Shown: in pieces, positions 1 to 10,468 of the stretch
Numbering within the stretch: position 1 is the first letter of the stretch
How the letters are laid out: every line of letters begins with the position of its first letter
NCBI GenBank assembly: GCA_002633005.1
Contig: NMRA01000585.1
Coordinates: 132,030-156,163, forward strand
Reading direction: 5' to 3'
Source: Phoronis australis
Taxonomy: Eukaryota > Phoronida > Phoronidae
Length of the DNA: 24,134 bases
Notes under the pieces: model-generated
What the model saw: only the letters and a program-made list of their open reading frames with translations
The model's database searches: none
What the model was told of the DNA's origin: nothing
Made by a program: the position numbers and the translations under genes

Positions 1-855
1 ATGAATACTGCAGTACTGAACACCTTCAGGACCAGCATCACACTGAAGTTCACTGACCTTTTTACTGGCAGTGCCTTAAGTCCTTCAGGCAGCGGCTTTT
101 TTGCTTTTTTCAACCCAGCTCAACCAAGTTCCAACTTCCAATGATGACAGATAAAATACTTTCAAACCACCAACTTACTTTAGGTGTCTACATTGAAAGA
201 TGCATACAGCAGTTATTGCTAAGTGAACTGGGTCCTCGGCTAATGGAAATATAGTACACATCTCCAATTATGTACACAACTAATTGCAAAAAAGTCCCTT
301 TTGCATTTTTAACAGCTTCTAACATTGAATTTCGAGGGTCTTCAATTTCTCATTCAAGACACTGTTTGATAACAGCTGCAGAACAGAATAGATTTGGTGC
401 TATCTATACAAAAGTGCGAAATTAAAATCCCACTGGTCAACATGTTGTTTTTAAAATTACTAGCAGTGAAATTTCACCACAGACATGTTATTGAGTAATT
501 TACGTTCAAAAAGGCTTGCAGTTTGACCAGAAATGGGGAAAAATTCTAGAATGGAAGTTATCACTCTGACTCTGGTACACAATCCAACGTGTGTGAACTA
601 GATAAATCCAAGACTAAAGGATTACATGCCCACACAATCAAGTATTCAGTAAGGAAATAACAGGTTAATGTGGTTTCATGAATTGACTAAAACCCAACCA
701 TTTACGCCAGTAGCGAAAACACCTGAAATGTGAATGGTTCCAATTGTTACTTTTGCTAGAAGTTTGACTGCTCACTTCAAAGTAGTCCCTCCCACAAGTG
801 CAGGAAATGCGGTCTTTGTATATCGTTGTGTTAATTAATTTATTACATAGAGCAT
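1..855. other. Non-genic stretch, nothing supported
   Basis: No exon with both a sensible reading frame and flanking splice signals was found. A frame beginning ATG at base 1 stays open for 47 codons, to a stop at 142-144. It has a protein-like composition but no recognisable domain, and because the window begins there it cannot be judged. The rest is AT-rich with frequent stops in all frames. Confidence 0.5.
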
Positions 856-1086
856 TAGTGCCGTTTACACTTACAAAGTTGACACGGATCAGCCGACACG
901 GAATGAGTTGTTCCAGTGTGTAAACGGACTGACACGGAGCAAATTGACAACGCGGTGACTAATTTTTGCCACCAGTTTGTGAGGTAGAGCAATTTGCGCC
1001 CAAACATCTTGCGCCGTGTCAATAATAAGACTAAACGCGAACGTGTCAGTTGCGCCGGGCCAAAAGTTGATGTCTAAATGGGACTA
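856..1086. mobile_element. Degraded MITE-like element with imperfect terminal inverted repeats
   Basis: The left end starts TAGTGCCGTTTACACTTAC. The reverse complement of the right end starts TAGTCCCATTTAGACATC, so the two ends are imperfect inverted repeats over about 30 bases. The flanks are TAGAGCAT on the left and TAGAGTGA on the right, which could be a decayed 8-bp target duplication (first five bases identical). Internally there is a second inversion, CCGTTTACAC near 861 against GTGTAAACGG near 918, and a higher CpG content than the surroundings. No coding capacity. A non-autonomous hAT-type origin is an inference from the possible 8-bp duplication. Confidence 0.4.
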
Positions 1087-1304
1087 TAGAGTGAATGTGT
1101 TGGACTTGAAATTTTGCTTCAGAAACTTATTTAGGTGCTGAAGAAACAAACTAACAGCTGGTGAAAATGAACCGTTCGTTAACAGCACATCTGTACGGTT
1201 AAAATGCTACAATTTTTTGTGGCGCTTTTTGTCACTTATGTTTACCTAATATTTACAAGCCAGTATTCCATGGCACAAAATGTCTAGAAACAAAAAAACA
1301 CATG

Positions 1305-2382
1305 TATACAGAATTTGCCCTAATAAGAAAAATTTGTTACGGAAAGGGGGGGCACTTATTATAGCCTAGGGCGATTGAAACCCGTTCTAAGAAAACGGTG
1401 AAATTCGAAGCTAGGATTCATCAAATTTATGTTCTGCGACGTATATATAAACCATGACAGACTTTCCACAAAAATGAGGTACATTGTTTTCAAATTTCGT
1501 TGTTAAATTACAATCCTTTTTCAGAAAATTGTGCAGAAAACCCATGGCGAAAACTCGCCGACTGATGTGTCACTGCCTCGCGATTATCGATAGGGCAACT
1601 TGAATTCCTGGATAAAAATACAGTTTCAATTCAACAAATTACCTGAAATCCTCTTTAAGTTTTCCAAATAGCGTTCCTAAGATTTTTAAGTTCCTGTGAA
1701 GTCAGGATTAACTGCATATTAAGTCCAAATCTGTGCTAGATCGCACCCCTCAACACGAGAAAAATCAAGACGAACACACATGTTGTTGTCATGTGACGTT
1801 TGTTTTGAAGTTTGTCTGTGTGTTTGTGTCGAGTGAGCGAGCACATGCGTGTCATCAGAGTTCGTTTGCCAGAGTAGCAGGCCTACGTTTATGTAGCACG
1901 CGCTTCCTGGCCACGTGCTTTTAACACTGGTCAATTTTTTATTAGCCCTCAATTCGCGGTTTTCAAGTGTACAAAGAAGTCTGGATTCCTGCTGAGGGAG
2001 ATCTGCAAGGGAAAGATACAATACAATCCTGTTTACAAGTACGATGCGATGGTCTGTTCTGAAAGGCCTGAGCATAGTGGGACACGTTCCTCACAAGATT
2101 AGTAAAACTTTTGCATTCTTTTTGAAGCACTGCGGAAGCGTAAAGTCACTGTCAAATACCGACATAGCGGTGAGGCTCGTAGTCTACAAATTCCCCGCAT
2201 GATTTTTTCAGGACCGTCGGATCTTATTGATAAATTGAAGATGTTACTGTAGAATTTTAGAACTGTAGGTAAGGCATTTTTCGCATGTAAACACGTTCCT
2301 GGGCTGGGCGATTATTTAAGCAAAGTCTAAAACGCGTGGGGCGCTTATAAGAGCACGGGCGCTTATTAGGGCGAGTATGGTA
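1305..2382 (+). mobile_element. Transposon-like element, copy A, carrying a HIRAN-like fragment
   Basis: The ends resemble each other in inverted orientation: a left end reading GAATTTGCCCTAATAAG, followed by a GGGGCACTTATTATAG block, and a right end reading GGCGCTTATTAGGGCGAGTATGGTA. Copy B at 20302-21805 is the same sequence in reverse orientation and aligns along nearly the whole length, including the subterminal blocks near the HIRAN-like coding part and near the opposite end. Copy A lacks about 0.4 kb that copy B has in the middle. No clear target duplication was found at either copy, so the superfamily is not assigned. The only coding trace is the HIRAN-like segment listed separately. 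Confidence 0.65.
1955..2252 (+). pseudogene. HIRAN-like domain fragment, frameshifted
   Basis: Read on the plus strand with frame changes, this region gives a recognisable HIRAN-like series. There is a VWIPAEGDLQGK segment from 1979, then GHVPHKISKTFAFFLKH from 2080, then a 40-codon frame from 2130 containing RHSGEARSLQIPRMIFSG and ending LIDKLKMLL plus a stop at 2250-2252. HIRAN domains, known from HLTF/Rad5-type proteins, bind DNA ends, and the family pattern is a W-x-P start, a central VGH(V/L) turn and a basic beta strand. At least two frameshifts separate the segments, so it is broken. Copy B at 20434-20753 (minus) preserves the same order with different lesions, which supports a real ancestral coding sequence. 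Whether it was transposon cargo or a captured host exon is unknown. Confidence 0.6.
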
Positions 2383-3890
2383 TGTCCATAGTATTGAAGC
2401 ACTTGCAAAGAAACATGAAGATTAGACTTGGCCTGATAAAATAAGCATTTCCTAGCCTATGCCATGGCCAAGCAAGTAACAAACCTCCAACAAACGTCCA
2501 ATGGAAATTGAAACTTCTTGGAATCTGGGAAATGGACAAACTAGGGACATGACCTTCTGATCAAGGTCTTCTCAAAACACCAAGAATGAAACAGTACGAT
2601 GTGGCAGAGACTACAGTCAAATGAGAGACATCTGGGCAGAGGTGAGCAAGCAACAGACAGGGAAGATCAGATGAAAAGTTCATGTAGGGGACACCTGGCT
2701 TTCACTGTGTTTAGACTGTGGAGATGAGGTGCACACAAACACTGGTCTACAAGTACATCATTTACAGAAACCCATGGATAGATGTTTGGCAGAAAATAAA
2801 AAATCTTGAGAGCTTAGTAGTCTGTGACTTGATTTACGTATAGGTTGTATCTAGACAGGCAGATGACCAAGCACAACTCCAGAGGTAACTTGACCCCAAT
2901 CAAGATGAGTGTCCACACAGACAAACCAGATATCAGTATCAAAAAGGAAATTATAAGCATTCATCCCGCACATATGTCAAGAGAGTCAAGTGCCAATGTG
3001 AGCTAAGCTGTGAAAGCACGTAGCCCGTACGTACTTCCCCGTCTCGTCACAGTTCCTGTCCACATGAGCACTGGAGTAAGTTGATTCGTTGCAACTGCAT
3101 CGTCTCATTTTGTTCCAGGTACAACTTGCCCAGGAACAACTGCCAGGCTAGATACAACAGAATCATACTTAACATTTGGTCCAAAGAAAATCAAGTCACA
3201 CAGAACTACAAGAAATGAAGCTTCGGCTCTCAGAAAATCTCTGTTCTGACCAAGCAAATGCTCAATGAGCATGGCACTAAAACAAGTAAACAATAGTTTC
3301 ACACACAGTAATGAACACCACAGCATACTGACGTAGAGAGTTCACCAGACCCAAGACCACCTCTATATATTTCATCACACATTGACCACTGAGTTTACAC
3401 CTACAAGGAGGTCAGCTAGCTATAATTAAATGCAGACCAGAAGATCAAGTGCAATGGCCATACTAGAGGCCTACACAGCCCAGACTGTAAATCACTGTAG
3501 GAGATGAGTTAAACCATGTAATCAGCCATTAGTGGTTGACAGTATGTAATCCATACCCCATGTGTTGCCAGTCAAGGCTTGGGGCACACTCTGTTCCTTT
3601 TTCTGTTTCTGTGGTGACCTCAGAGGGTTGGCACCAGATAGTCTCCGGCCCTCCTCCTTCCAGTATTGCTCGCAAGGTAAATTTGGAGATGCAACCAAGT
3701 TCGTGCACACTCACTCGGCCCCCTCATCCAAGGAAAGGTAGATTACGAAAAGCCAAACCTACTCCGTGTGTTAGAATTTGAATTTTTGATGAGCAAGATA
3801 TCAGCCATCAGCAAAGACTAGAAAAATGGCCGCACGGAACCAGATGTTGTGGCTGATGTAGATGGAGGTCGACCCAGTGGTCTTTTGAAA
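2383..3890. other. Non-genic stretch, nothing supported
   Basis: No repeat pair, hairpin or convincing exon was found. A plus-strand segment ending at about 2640 before a GTGAGC donor has a 25-codon open frame with protein-like composition. It lacks a good acceptor and any recognisable motif, so it is not annotated as an exon. Short frames on both strands between 3100 and 3800 look like chance frames. Confidence 0.5.
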
Positions 3891-4065
3891 TTGACCTATC
3901 GCAAGCTCCGCCCCCTTACAAAATGTTGACAAACAAACAATAAGTTTTACGCGGCAACGTGTTGATTGTTGGGTAAAATGGCAGATTGGAAACGAAGATG
4001 TATCAAGAATGCTGCATTGTAAATGGTCAGTTAAGCCGTCACTCAAAATCCTGGCGATAGGTCAA
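3891..4065. mobile_element. Small MITE-like unit with perfect 12-bp inverted ends
   Basis: The left end TTGACCTATCGC (3891-3902) and right end GCGATAGGTCAA (4054-4065) are exact reverse complements enclosing 175 bp. The interior is not palindromic and has a GC-richer start (CTCCGCCCCC). No target-site duplication is evident next to the ends. A 12-bp perfect match at this short spacing is unlikely by chance, but without a second copy or a duplication the call stays tentative. Confidence 0.4.
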
Positions 4066-6339
4066 CTGTGACACTTAGGGCAATAAGCAACAGCCTAAAA
4101 AATCAACTAAGTCAAACGCCATGTTGCTTCCGATAAACACTGTGACAACCCCTATTATAGTTACAGGAGCATAATTTATTCCTTCACAGATGCTAAGACA
4201 TAAAATACATTTGCTTTGCTTACAATGCTACATTTTTCTAATCTTAAAGGTATGCAAGTCACCAAGCACTGGTTAGGAACTCCACCTAGGGTTGGAACAT
4301 GGAACCATTTAGTTGCCAACCATATTGTTTTTGATGCATATCATGAAAACCAACAAATTTTAACTTGTTGAATATTGTGCTTTGACATAGCACAAATAAT
4401 TTGCCAGTTGTTATCGGTACGTATCCTAATTCTAAAGCTAGAAATCATAAATAGCTAAGACAAATGCATTAGAATGTCAAGATCTGGTGAATAAAAACAT
4501 CATACAGTAACTTTTGCCAACCAGTGTCCAAAATCGGGGTATTTTCGTTCATACGTGGAATATTTACTCCAACCAATTGATTACTGGATGGAACACACTT
4601 ATTCCAGAACCAACAAATTCTTATGTCTTAGTTTTGTCAGTACTGAAAGACAAAATCACAAATTCTCATGACAAACTATAATGAATATTGAAAAATCATT
4701 GGGTGACCCTTTAAACAATATGTCAGACACCGGCCAGAGAATATCAAACTTAACAGAAGACAGGACTAGAAAATTTCCAATCACATCACATAAAAGTTGA
4801 AAGTTTACTTGATATGTTATGCCACACTGTACAGGAAATTTTGAGTTGAGTCTCCACTACAAGTTGATGGTCTCGAGGTGGGGACATTCTTATTGAGTAA
4901 TACCTATAGATTCACATGAAGCAGAATAAACAGCTCTCCAAACATTCCTACCCAACTCCTCAAAGATGTCTTCCATGACATTTAACAATCCTCGAATCCA
5001 AGGTGTGAAAATCTAGAAATTAATGGTCTCCATACTGGTGACATTAAATAATTTACCAGATGGTGTACATTAATCCAACAATGCAGAGTTCAAAGACCTC
5101 CACTGCTTGTGAAGCACATGAATACAGTAAGCAAGCCTTGTTTACAACAGCAGGAATGACCATTGACCAGCTAGCTGTAACTTGGTACTGTGTAACCATA
5201 GCCAGTTCACAGATCCATAAATTCATCAGAGGTCAGCTGTTACGGCATGACCAGTATCCCACAAGATTGGCTAGCTCAAGCTAAAACAGGACAGGTAGAA
5301 ATCCATTCAAACAGCACTCACAAGACATGTGTTTCCAAACAAACCTGGAGGAAGCTGTGTTATTATACACCAGACAGTCCTCAATATGCCTATTGAACAT
5401 GGCAACCTGTATGAGATAACAGAGGAAGCAACTTATTGACCCTCAAAGCTATCCATGTTTCACACTATCTTGGCATGGCAGGAACACAGATGCAAAAGGA
5501 AGATTACTCAGCACAGAAATAATATAATAAAGGTCACCATCCCCTGTCTGGCAAAACAGCAGAGACATGAATGATGTGATGAAGAGAGTTTAGAAACTGT
5601 GTGTCAGTGCTACACAACAGAGGATGTGAAACAGTTCCTTTATCATCGGTTAACAAATACCAACTTACAAAATACATGTACCTCAGAATTCGCAAATATT
5701 TGTCAAACAGTCATGAAACATAATACTGACAAGCTAGTTTGTCGCACAATGCTAATCCTTATGCAACTAGCACAGGCATACGTGCCAATCATAATTTTTC
5801 CATAATTGTCACGTAAATCACCGACTAATGTCTTAATATTTGCATGAGAGATAGCCAGACTATTTTTGTCGCTATTTGCTCCAAGTGTCAGTTTTAATTG
5901 CTCTACATTAGTATCCCGTAATACTTTTCTAGATGATGTTTTTCAAGAGGGAAGTGTGGCTTACCATGAAAATATCAGCTAACACGATTATTACACTGAG
6001 ACACATACCGCATTTAAAAACAGATAATTACAGAGCGTGCCCGGCATCAATGACATATAAAAATGTTCATTGACGCACTGTGATTCCTAGACATCAGCTA
6101 AGGACTGCCTTAAAATTTTGTTGCAATCATGCTGCGATGGGAATGAAAACACATAACAGTGACAGTAGCAATGTTCAGTGAATTCGCATACAGGAGTTCA
6201 CCATGTTCTGTGTTTCATGTTAAAATTATCGTTAATAATTAGATAACAGATAGGTAACATTTTCCATAACAAGAACACAGCAGAGCGTTGAAATACCCCC
6301 ATGACTGCACCGCAAATGGTGTTTCTAGGGGTGCTTATT
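4066..6339. other. Non-genic stretch, nothing supported
   Basis: AT-rich sequence with short frames only (for example 5060-5284 and 5599-5805 on the plus strand) that show no domain, no splice context and no family resemblance. No tandem or inverted repeat stood out by eye. Confidence 0.5.
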
Positions 6340-7552
6340 TTTAGCATAAAAATGGCCATTAGATGGAATAGAATACATTGAAACCATACAAAAATGAGAA
6401 GGTGTCGTCGTCTCTCAAAATTATTTGTCAAATTTCATATCAAAGAACTCCAAAGATCAAAAGACAAACGTAAACAAACTGTCATTAGGAACCACAGCAA
6501 GAGCAGTCGAATCCGTCCATGTGCTGTCAAGTTGATAGAAATACAACTGCAAAATTTCAAAAACATCTTGCCAGGGGTTTAGGAGATACAGCCCCAGATG
6601 CGGAAAAATGTCACTTGAGGGCACCACAGTAGTTGGACCCATTTGAAAAACCACGTCAGACAGTTCTCAGTAGAAACACAGCTGCCAATTTTCATAATGA
6701 TTCACTGCACGGCTTGGAAGATACAAAAGAAGATGACAAAAGAAGATTAAATGTCCACTCGTTGGTGCAGAATAGGTAAAATCCATCACAAAAAGGAAAG
6801 GTGCTGTAATCTTCATAATAAATTTGTTTGCCCAATTTCATGAAAAAGCATCAAGGAACTCTTAAGACGCAAACACAAAAAATAAAATTGCCACTAGGGA
6901 GCATAGCTGCAGTTGGATTGGTCTGAAGCTGGCCGCCATCTGTTGCCATCTCCATAGGAACACATCAGCTAAATTTCAGAAAGTTCTTGCAAAGGGTAAA
7001 GGAGATACAGCCATGAACTAAAAAAAAATGAAATTGCCATTAGGGGGTGCCAGAGTAGTTGAACACGTCCGAAAATCAACGTCAGCCTTGATCTTTGGAA
7101 TACATCCCAAAATGTTAAAAGTGATCCTTCAAGAGGTTTGGTAGACGTAGAATGTGATTTCAAAAACGGCCACCAAGTGGCACAGAATACATCAAATTCA
7201 CCCAAAAATAAGAGGGCGTTGTCGTCTTTTTATAAACACCTATTTGCAAAATTACATGATAATAACGACTGCTATAGGTCAAATCTATCCGAAAACGGAA
7301 ACTTGTCAACTCTTTAATAGAAACCCATCTATTAAATTTCATAAAAATCTGCCACGGAGTTCATAAATGAAAATAATAAAAATGCCACACACGTGGCACA
7401 GCAGTAGTCGGACCCATCCAAATGCTGTCGTTGTCCGTTGTCTGCTCCATATAAAAACACTTGCCAAATTTAATAAAGATCCTGCAGGGTGTTTGGGATA
7501 TGTATACAGCCATAGATGCAAAAAAAAACTGCCATTAGGAGGTGCCACAGTA

Positions 7553-7560
7553 GTTCGGGT
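7553..7560 (+). repeat. Target-site duplication, left copy (GTTCGGGT)
   Basis: GTTCGGGT directly abuts the CAGGCCTTTA terminus of the element that starts at 7561. The identical octamer follows the other terminus at 8732-8739. An 8-bp duplication is diagnostic of hAT-type insertion. Confidence 0.85.
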
Positions 7561-8731
7561 CAGGCCTTTATCCAGGATTTTGAAAATAGGGTGTCCAAAA
7601 TGGGGTTCCCAACAGGCCTTCATGCAGCGTACGTCCTGGGCGTCCATTTGGACACCCTAGCACTAATGTAGACGCCCTGGCAAGGACGCCCAATGTATCA
7701 TTTGGACGCCCTGTCAATCAGAATTTCTCCAGTTTGGACACCCACATTGAAAGATTACTAAGACTCCCAGTTAATCAAAGCAGGAAGTTGGCCCTTTCAA
7801 CTGGAAAGAGATATACAAAGTATTTAAAATGTTGCAATATTCAAACTATTTTCAAAATTATGTGGTAGACCTGTCAATCATTAGCTCTGGTTGGTTGCCA
7901 GAGTGTCTGCTTTCAATAGACTCACATGCCACTGCCATTCTGTACTTCATATAGGGACATGGACCTTGCCTAACTCCAAACTGGTGTTTCAGAGCTGTAA
8001 TTTCATGTACTTCATCTTTTTTTAAAAATACCAAAAGCAAAATAAATGTCATTACTTTAATAATATGATGTGCCGCAAGAATATCCCCATTTAAAATGTT
8101 TGAGTTTTCACCTGTTTCATGCTTTTCTATGTGCGTCTAAAATGGAGCAGCAGTGACACCTGTTGTCAAAATATAAACCACACATCATCTGTGCATTTTT
8201 CTTTTGTTGGTAACTACAGCTTNCCCTGGAATATTGGGAACTCCATTTTGGACACCCTATGTTCGAAATCCTAGATGAAGCCCTGGTTCCCAATATTCCA
8301 GGGTGTCCATGATTCCGATGCGCAACACCCCACCCCCAGCAATCCCCCAAACACACAGATTTTTTTACAAAAAATGCATAGACCAAGGTTTTTACATCTA
8401 AGTTTACAAAACAGCCTTCTCTATTGAGCATTTTTACTAAAAAAATGTAGACCAAGACTTTTCCTATGCTATCAGCCAAGTGTGAGCATAGCAACATTGT
8501 ATATACTTTGTATTGTATATTTCTTCCTGCTTTGAAAAAAGAGCCCCCACTGTGAACCTTCAGAGGCTTCCTAGTATTCATTACAATGAGTGAGTCCAAA
8601 CTTGACAAGTTCCTATTGACAGTGGGCATCCAAATGATACATTGGGCATCCTTGCCAAGGCTTCCAGTCTGTCCAGATTAGTGCTAGGGCATTCATTTGG
8701 ATGCTCAGGACATACGCTGCATAAAGGCCTG
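7561..8731. mobile_element. Non-autonomous hAT-like DNA transposon, 1,171 bp
   Basis: The left end starts CAGGCCTTTATCC and the right end finishes GCATAAAGGCCTG, exact inverted repeats over ten bases. A longer subterminal inversion pairs 7605-7722 with 8616-8731 at high identity (shared ATGATACATTGGGC and TTAGTGCTAGGG blocks). An 8-bp direct duplication GTTCGGGT flanks the element exactly, as expected for the hAT superfamily. No transposase frame is present; the interior has stops throughout, and the longest frame (minus strand, about 8117-8629) is repeat-derived. A second partial copy of interior and terminus lies at 9492-9817. The interior holds an inverted duplicate of the terminus at 8224-8308 and an ambiguous base at 8223. 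Confidence 0.8.
8224..8308. repeat. Internal palindrome made of two opposed element termini
   Basis: CCCTGGAATATTGGGAAC from 8224, followed by TTTTGGACACCCTATG, is the reverse complement of the terminus seen in direct orientation at 7561-7610 and 9492-9560. It is followed at once by GGTTCCCAATATTCCAGGG in direct orientation (to about 8308). So two end sequences face each other inside one element. This could be a nested or fold-back rearrangement, or an assembly join, since an N sits at 8223. Confidence 0.65.
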
Positions 8732-8739
8732 GTTCGGGT
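8732..8739 (+). repeat. Target-site duplication, right copy (GTTCGGGT)
   Basis: Identical to 7553-7560. Removing the element together with one octamer restores a continuous unit of the ~130-bp repeat (CAGTAGTTCGGGT followed by CATCCG), which independently confirms the insertion boundaries. Confidence 0.85.
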
Positions 8740-8812
8740 CATCCGAATATCCTCATCAGCTGTCTTCTTAACAGTTGAAATATAAACGCCAACTCTCAAA
8801 ATCATCCTTAAA

Positions 8813-9491
8813 GGCGCATGCCACCCAAAAAACAACCCAATTTGTATCAATTTTGATCGAGTTGTTCTATTCCATAACCACATGTGCGGTTGCGTTACCT
8901 GACACCTGACGGCAGACGGAGGTGCTGAAATTATCCAGTTACGTCATCGGTTTCACACGCATTCTGTTCAGCAGTTCACAACACGGGTTACTGGTGTCAG
9001 CTTATCGCTTGGAGTCATCGTTTAACACCAATAAATCATCAAACTTCAAAGTAAAACCCTTAAAAATACACCGAGTTCTTACAAAAACGTGTTGTTTTAT
9101 TTCACTGTTACGGATTTATTGGTATTTGGACACACCGTAGCCTACAAAGTTCGGCAGGCCAATAAGGTCCTTAGCAGGAGTTTGGGATGTGTTCGGAGAT
9201 AATTTCGAAGTATTTTTCGTGAGATTCAGACAGGAGAACCTAGATCTGTGTTGTTTAGACTTGTGATTTTCTGAGTTCTAAACACAAAATGCTTGTTATC
9301 CTGGCCAGTGGCTCTGATCGGAGCCCGATCAGGCCCGTCGCGGCCCAGCCGGCCATGATTGACTCGTTATCCCGACCAGTGGCTCGGAAACTGATCAGAC
9401 ATCACGAACAAACCAGCCAAAGTTAAGTGGAAACTAAACTTCCAGTCAAGAAAATACTATACCAGTGCTCCAAGATAATGTGCACGTGATT
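8813..9491. other. Non-genic stretch with a short tandem duplication
   Basis: No exon recognised. Near 9297-9420 a roughly 71-bp unit is repeated imperfectly: TTATCCTGGCCAGTGGCTC from about 9297 and TTATCCCGACCAGTGGCTC from about 9368, each followed by a TGATC-containing segment. The first copy contains the near-palindrome TGATCGGAGCCCGATCA. The GC-rich patch GCCCGTCGCGGCCCAGCCGG stands out from the AT-rich surroundings. The short frame at 8922-9140 has no recognisable feature. Confidence 0.5.
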
Positions 9492-9817
9492 CAGGCCTTC
9501 ATCCAGGATTTCGAAAATAGGGTGTCTAAAATGAGGTTCCCAATATTCCAGGGCGTCCATAATGCTGACACGTAACCCCCCATCCCCAGCAATCCCCCCA
9601 AACACACAGATTTTTTTTACAAAAAAATGCATAGACCAAGGTTTTTACATCTAAGTTTACAAAACAGCCTTCTGTAGTGAGCATTTTTAATAAAACATTG
9701 GTGTAGACCAAGACTTTTACAATGCTATCAACCAAGTGTGAGCATAGCAACATTGTATATACTTTGTATATACATTGTATATTTCTTCCTGCTTTGAAAA
9801 AAGAGCCCCCACTGTGA
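9492..9817 (+). mobile_element. Partial second copy of the 7561-8731 hAT-like element
   Basis: Starts with the same terminus (CAGGCCTTCATCCAGG). From about 9534 onward it matches 8288-8559 nearly base for base, including the AAACACACAGATTTTTT tract, the CATAGACCAAGGTTTTTAC block and the final GAGCCCCCACTGTGA. Differences are mainly small indels, such as an extra TATATACAT. It stops at an ambiguous base (9818). The right terminus and a target duplication are missing, so it is truncated or misassembled at that point. Confidence 0.75.
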
Positions 9818-10182
9818 NAGGGCAGAAGTTGTACAGTGACAATCATTATTTGAGTAATGTAAATGTAAATAAAGATTACCCTAACACCTGGTCGTGGGAT
9901 GGAAATTGAGTTGTTTCACAACAGTTTCTTCCAGCAAACACTAAATTAGCATGAGCTCACACGGCCTCGGTGTCCCGTCAATTAGTTTTATTGCACTTAA
10001 AGCCCGTAACGCAGTGATTTATTCATTGCTGGCTTCTAAAATCATTTGCACTCACAAACACTCCAAAGGCATTACAAATTGCATCTAATGAGACCGGCAG
10101 ACTTTGTTTCAGTTTTATATAAGTATTGGTTAGGGTGAGAATAATTCATTTTGAAACAGAACCCTCAGTAATAAATGCCAAC
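9818..10182. other. Non-genic stretch, nothing supported
   Basis: Ordinary AT-rich sequence after the ambiguous base at 9818. No repeats matching elsewhere in the window, no splice-bounded frame. Confidence 0.5.
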
Positions 10183-10468
10183 ATGGCAACTCGCAATCCC
10201 GACTTAGGACGAGCTAGAGCCCATCAGTCCCGATTTCGCAGGTGGATAGTTAAGTTTTACAGGCTATCAATTCGAACAGGAATACAGTGATGAAGAAATA
10301 CTAGAGAGGCGCCTTGAACAAGCTCAGACAACGGAACGTATGGAGTTATTTTGTAAGCCGGGCATTCGTGGGGCACTGTCGACGTCGTCTGCAGGCCACA
10401 GACACGGAGATGTTTCACGGCCTCATACTTGCTATTTACAGCGTACATTTCATTGTTCACTACCATGA
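10183..10468 (+). pseudogene. Possible fragment of a P2X7-C-terminus-like zinc-domain protein
   Basis: A start codon at 10183 (ATG with A at -3) opens a 35-codon basic frame beginning MATRNPDLGR. A second plus-strand frame, open from 10250 to the stop at 10466-10468, begins GYQFEQEYSDEEILERRLEQ from 10262. The YxFEPE(Y)S/TDEE pattern followed by an acidic/basic helix resembles the beginning of the small intracellular zinc-binding domain shared by P2X7 and many stand-alone invertebrate proteins. The expected downstream CxCGxC and CC motifs are absent, and the two frames are out of register. It is therefore broken or spliced in a way I cannot see. The family assignment rests on a short motif only. 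Confidence 0.3.

Larger units (their letters stand above)
6340..8812 (+). repeat. Array of about ten diverged ~130-bp repeat units, interrupted by a hAT element
   Basis: A recurring core of the form GCCATTAGGGGGTGCC or GGCCACTAGGTGG recurs near 6356, 6482, 6611, 6755, 6891, 7037, 7170, 7271, 7385 and 7532. Spacings are 101-147 bases, averaging about 131. Two sub-types appear. One continues CACAGTAGTTGGACCC and then a stretch like CGTCAGCCTTGATCTTTGG; the other continues CACAGAATACATCAAATTC. Both share a downstream block like GCCAAATTTCATAAAAATCT and a GGAGATACAGCC block. The last unit is split by the element at 7561-8731, and its remainder (CATCCGAATATCCTCATCAG onward) resumes at 8740. Reading frames in this region are by-products of the repeat. 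A further block lies at 10800-11000. Confidence 0.75.

Noticed and set aside
1719-2075. 118-codon minus-strand frame in element copy A, with a related plus-strand frame in copy B (20542-20838)
   Set aside because: Shared residues such as VKSTWPG made it look coding, but the opposite strand shows the HIRAN-like order of motifs in both copies. This frame is best explained as its antisense shadow plus conserved DNA.
2560-2640. Plus-strand open segment before GTGAGC donor
   Set aside because: Acceptor weak and peptide unrecognised.
8117-8629. 170-codon minus-strand open frame, the longest in the window
   Set aside because: It lies inside the hAT-like element, contains an ambiguous codon, and its twin at 9526-9846 arises from the repeated DNA. 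No protein motif; the composition reflects the repeat.
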